Assembly: GCF_964355755.1 (NCBI RefSeq)
Contig: NC_092673.1
Coordinates: 24,991,001 to 25,055,000, forward strand
Source of the DNA: Antedon mediterranea
Lineage: Eukaryota; Echinodermata; Crinoidea; Comatulida; Antedonidae
Direction of reading: 5' to 3'
Length of the DNA: 64,000 nucleotides
In this document: piece after piece, positions 61,022 through 64,000 of the stretch
How positions within the stretch are numbered: position 1 is the stretch's first letter
How the letters are laid out: each line of letters starts with the position of its first letter
Made by a program: the position numbers and the translations under genes
The notes under the pieces: generated by a model
Told to the model about the DNA's origin: nothing
The model's input: the letters and a program-made list of their open reading frames with translations, nothing else
The model's database searches: none

Positions 61022-64000
61022 ATGTCCTGGATTCGGATCGCCCTGTTTTCTATTTTAGTTGTATTAGCCGTAAGAGGCCAATCTGTGGAAAATGACCAAA
61101 ATGACGTCAATTTGGTTTCTCGTCCTGACGTTAATTTGGAGAGAAAATCCGACAGTAGACCTGATATCAGCTTGAGTGAAAAAGAGCAACCACTGGTTGC
61201 TTCTCCTCCTCTGAATATCATTGATTCTGAAGGAACTGACAAAGTAAGAGCTTGCTGTAGACGTCGCAGAGTACGTCGATGCAGACGATGTCGCCGCCGA
61301 TGTCATCGGTGTAGAAGACGACGCTGTCGATGTAGAAGACGAGTAGTACGCCGTCGATGTAGAAGACGAGTAGTACGCCGTCGATGTAGAAGACGAATAG
61401 TACGCCGTCGATGTAGAAGACGAGTAGTACGTCGCCGTCGATGTAGAAGACGAAGAGTGTGCTGCCGTTATCGACTGTTCCGACGACGAGGCGCCTACTA
61501 TCTCCGTATACAATGCGGTAGGCGTGTTCGTGTAGTACGTGTAAGATGCCGAAGACGTGGTGGAAGGTTTTATTATTACTTTGGTGGAAGATGGAGGTTA
61601 GCTGGAGGAGTACGAAGAATACGCTGCAGCTATCGTCTGTTTAGAAGAGGAAATGCATATTACCTCCGTATAAAATGCGGTAGGCGTGTTCGTGTAGTAC
61701 GTGTAAGATGCCGAAGACGTGGTGCAAGGTTTTATTATTACTTTGGTGGAAGATGGAGGTTAGCTGGAAGATTTAGAGGACGCACTACATACAGAGTGTG
61801 TTGGAGAAACAACCGTTTCTACATTCGTATACAATGTGGTAGACGTGTCCGTTATGTCCGTGTAAACTACAGAAGACGTGGTGGTAGATTGTATTACTAT
61901 TATGGTGGAAGATGGAGAATTATCACACGCTTCATAAGAAACGGAAAATGGGTAAGCTGGCGCCACTTTAGAGTACGCATCACCTACAGAGTATGTTGGA
62001 GACACAACCGTTTCTACCTCCGGGTACAACGTGGTAGACGTGTCCGTTATGTCCGTGTAAACTACAGAAGACGTGGTGGTAGATTGTATTACTATTATGG
62101 TGGAAGATGGAGAATTATCACACGCTTCATAAGAAACGGAAAATGGGTAAGCTGGCGCCACTTTAGAGTACGCATCACCTACAGAGTATGTTGGAGACAC
62201 AACCGTTTCTACCTCCGGGTACAACGTGGTAGACGTGTCCGTTATGTCCGTGTAAACTACAGAAGACGTGGTGGTAGATTGTATTACTATTATGGTGGAA
62301 GATGGAGAATTATCACCCGCTTCATAAGAAACGGAAGATGGGTAAGCTGGCGTCACTTTAGAGTACGCATCACCTACCGAGTATGTTGGAGACACAACCG
62401 TTTCTACCTCCGGGTACAACGTGGTAGACGTGTCCGTTATGTCCGTGTAAACTACAGAAGACGTGGTGGTAGATTGTATTACTATTATGGTGGAAGATGG
62501 AGAATTATCACCCGCTTCATAAGAAAAGGAAGATGGGTAAGCTGGCGCCACTTTAGAGTACGCATCACCTACAGAGTATGTTGGAGACACAACCGTTTCT
62601 ACCTCCGGGTACAACGTGGTAGACGTGTCCGTTATGTCCGTGTAAACTACAGAAGACGTGGTGGTAGATTGTATTACCATTATGGTGGAAGATGGAGAAT
62701 TATCACCCGCTTCATAAGAAACGGAAAATGGGTAAGCTGGCGCCACTTTAGAGTACGCATCACCTACAGAGTATGTTGGAGACACAACCGTTTCTACCTT
62801 CGAGTACAACGTGGTAGACGTGTCCGTTATGTCCGTGTAAACTACAGAAGACGTGGTGGTAGATTGTATTACCATTATGGTGGAAGATGGAGAATTATCA
62901 CCCGCTTCATAAGAAACGGAAAATGGGTAAGCTGGCGCCACTTTAGAGTACGCATCACCTACAGAGTATGTTGGAGACACAACCGTTTCTACCTTCGAGT
63001 ACAACGTGGTAGACGTGTCCGTTATATCCGTGTAAACTACAGAAGACGTGGTGGTAGATTGTATTACTATTATGGTGGAAGATGGAGAATTATCACCCGC
63101 TTTATAAGAAAAGGAAGATGGGTAAGCTGGCGTCACTTTAGAGTACGCATCACCTACAGAGTATGTTGGAGACACAACCGTTTCTACCTCCGGGTACAAC
63201 GTGGTAGACGTGTCCGTTATGTCCGTGTAAACTACAGAAGACGTGGTGGTAGATTGTATTACTATTATGGTGGAAGATGGAGAATTATCACCCGCTTCAT
63301 AAGAAAAGGAAGATGGGTAAGCTGGCGCCACTTTAGAGTACGCGTCACCTACAGAGTATGTTGGAGACACAACCGTTTCTACCTCCGGGTACAACGTGGT
63401 AGACGTGTCCGTTATGTCCGTGTAAACTACAGAAGACGTGGTGGTAGATTGTATTACTATTATGGTGGAAGATGGAGAATTATCACCCGCTTCATAAGAA
63501 AAGGAAGATGGGTAAGCTGGCGTCACTTTAGAGTACGCGTCACCTACAGAGTATGTTGGAGACACAACCGTTTCTACCTCCGGGTACAACGTGGTAGACG
63601 TGTCCGTTATGTCCGTGTAAACTACAGAAGACGTGGTGGTAGATTGTATTACTATTATGGTGGAAGATGGAGAATTATCACCCGCTTCATAAGAAAAGGA
63701 AGATGGGTAAACTGGCGCCACTTTAGAGTACGCATCACCTACAGAGTATGTTGGAGACACAACCGTTTCTACCTTCGAGTACAACGTGGTAGACGTGTCC
63801 GTTATGTCCGTGTAAACTACAGAAGACGTGGTGGTAGATTGTATTACTATTATGGAGGAAGATGGAGAATTATCACCCGCTTCATAAGAAAAGGAAGATG
63901 GGTAAGCTGGCGCCACTTTAGAGTACGCGTCACCTACAGAGTATGTTGGAGACACAACCGTTTCTACCTCCGGGTACAACGTGGTAGACGTGTCCGTTAT
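61022..64000 (+). CDS. Secreted Arg/Tyr/Cys-rich tandem-repeat protein, 3' end beyond window
   Basis: A frame open from ATG 61022 to the window end (993 codons, no stop). Residues 1-21 form a signal peptide (MSWIRIALFSILVVLAVRGQ). Residues 22 to about 74 are acidic to neutral (ENDQNDVNLVSRPDVNLERK) and may be a propeptide. Next come about 65 residues that are nearly all Arg and Cys (CRRCRRRCHRC, then repeated RRRCRRRVV), then two 58-residue repeats with YYLRIQCGRRVRVVRV and FYYYFGGRWRLAG. Finally at least 11 repeats of 65 residues (195 bp) hold YRVCWRHNRFYLRVQRGRR, VRYVRVNYRRRGGRLYYYYG and GRWRIITRF. Repeats are nearly identical in DNA, so the array is young or homogenised. The alternating basic/hydrophobic pattern suggests beta structure. 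I recognise no family; a structural, adhesive, nucleic-acid-binding or antimicrobial role are all only possibilities. TATA promoter and short leader intron fit a highly expressed gene. Confidence 0.85.
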   Translation, partial: MSWIRIALFSILVVLAVRGQSVENDQNDVNLVSRPDVNLERKSDSRPDISLSEKEQPLVASPPLNIIDSEGTDKVRACCRRRRVRRCRRCRRRCHRCRRRRCRCRRRVVRRRCRRRVVRRRCRRRIVRRRCRRRVVRRRRCRRRRVCCRYRLFRRRGAYYLRIQCGRRVRVVRVRCRRRGGRFYYYFGGRWRLAGGVRRIRCSYRLFRRGNAYYLRIKCGRRVRVVRVRCRRRGARFYYYFGGRWRLAGRFRGRTTYRVCWRNNRFYIRIQCGRRVRYVRVNYRRRGGRLYYYYGGRWRIITRFIRNGKWVSWRHFRVRITYRVCWRHNRFYLRVQRGRRVRYVRVNYRRRGGRLYYYYGGRWRIITRFIRNGKWVSWRHFRVRITYRVCWRHNRFYLRVQRGRRVRYVRVNYRRRGGRLYYYYGGRWRIITRFIRNGRWVSWRHFRVRITYRVCWRHNRFYLRVQRGRRVRYVRVNYRRRGGRLYYYYGGRWRIITRFIRKGRWVSWRHFRVRITYRVCWRHNRFYLRVQRGRRVRYVRVNYRRRGGRLYYHYGGRWRIITRFIRNGKWVSWRHFRVRITYRVCWRHNRFYLRVQRGRRVRYVRVNYRRRGGRLYYHYGGRWRIITRFIRNGKWVSWRHFRVRITYRVCWRHNRFYLRVQRGRRVRYIRVNYRRRGGRLYYYYGGRWRIITRFIRKGRWVSWRHFRVRITYRVCWRHNRFYLRVQRGRRVRYVRVNYRRRGGRLYYYYGGRWRIITRFIRKGRWVSWRHFRVRVTYRVCWRHNRFYLRVQRGRRVRYVRVNYRRRGGRLYYYYGGRWRIITRFIRKGRWVSWRHFRVRVTYRVCWRHNRFYLRVQRGRRVRYVRVNYRRRGGRLYYYYGGRWRIITRFIRKGRWVNWRHFRVRITYRVCWRHNRFYLRVQRGRRVRYVRVNYRRRGGRLYYYYGGRWRIITRFIRKGRWVSWRHFRVRVTYRVCWRHNRFYLRVQRGRRVRY

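Noticed and set aside
61064-61513. Minus-strand frame with Ser/Thr/Tyr repeats
   Set aside because: Antisense shadow of the Arg-Cys block of the plus-strand gene.
61760-63979. Minus-strand 739-codon frame as a real Ser/Thr-rich repeat gene
   Set aside because: The plus strand has a signal peptide, TATA promoter, leader intron and a frame that extends beyond the repeats. The minus frame exists only where Arg-rich repeats leave no antisense stop.

Overview
The window is nuclear DNA from an animal. It is AT-rich, its genes are split by GT-AG introns, and long stretches are satellites, small inverted-repeat transposons and pieces of non-LTR retrotransposons. The gene set (TAPT1, TMEM127, OAT, CABCOCO1-like, C6orf163-like and ES1/GATD3-like proteins, plus a proteinase-K-type subtilisin) and the many CTAG/GGCC-rich tracts suggest a marine deuterostome invertebrate, perhaps an echinoderm. 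That placement is inference; no sequence search was possible.

Layout. 1-4709: satellite of about 180-bp units, some with an inverted core. 5047-7129 (+): four-exon coiled-coil gene, C6orf163-like. 8987-16229 (-): TAPT1, 12 exons, 556 codons, with two TTAA-bounded elements abutting in one intron. 18873-21333 (-): TMEM127, 3 exons. 23621-28803 (-): ornithine aminotransferase, 8 exons. 28.9-40.9 kb: no host gene found. It holds TTAA-bounded elements, a foldback element built on GGCCGCC motifs, and a foldback-like structure about 7.6 kb long whose two arms are 106-bp tandem arrays in opposite orientation, with a truncated LINE in its centre. 40900-43716 (-): secreted subtilase, 8 coding exons. 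44720-48337 (-): CABCOCO1-like, 8 exons, with a possible alternative 5' exon pair up to 49324. 52807-59520 (-): ES1/GATD3-like DJ-1-superfamily protein, 7 coding exons, with an intronic minisatellite and a 1.6-kb TTAA-bounded element. 61022-64000 (+, running off the window): a secreted protein with a short acidic segment followed by an extremely Arg/Tyr/Cys-rich repeat domain of 65-residue units.

The exon models were built by hand from splice signals, reading-frame continuity and remembered family sequences. Frame closes exactly for every multi-exon gene, which supports the models; UTRs and alternative transcripts are mostly unresolved. The genes do not form a pathway. Three of them (C6orf163-like, CABCOCO1-like, TAPT1) belong to families linked to cilia, and two of these carry X-box-like motifs close to their start codons.

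The most unusual items are the Arg-rich repeat protein, whose antisense strand is also open for 2.2 kb, the foldback array structure at 32-40 kb, and the recurrent TTAA-bounded element families.
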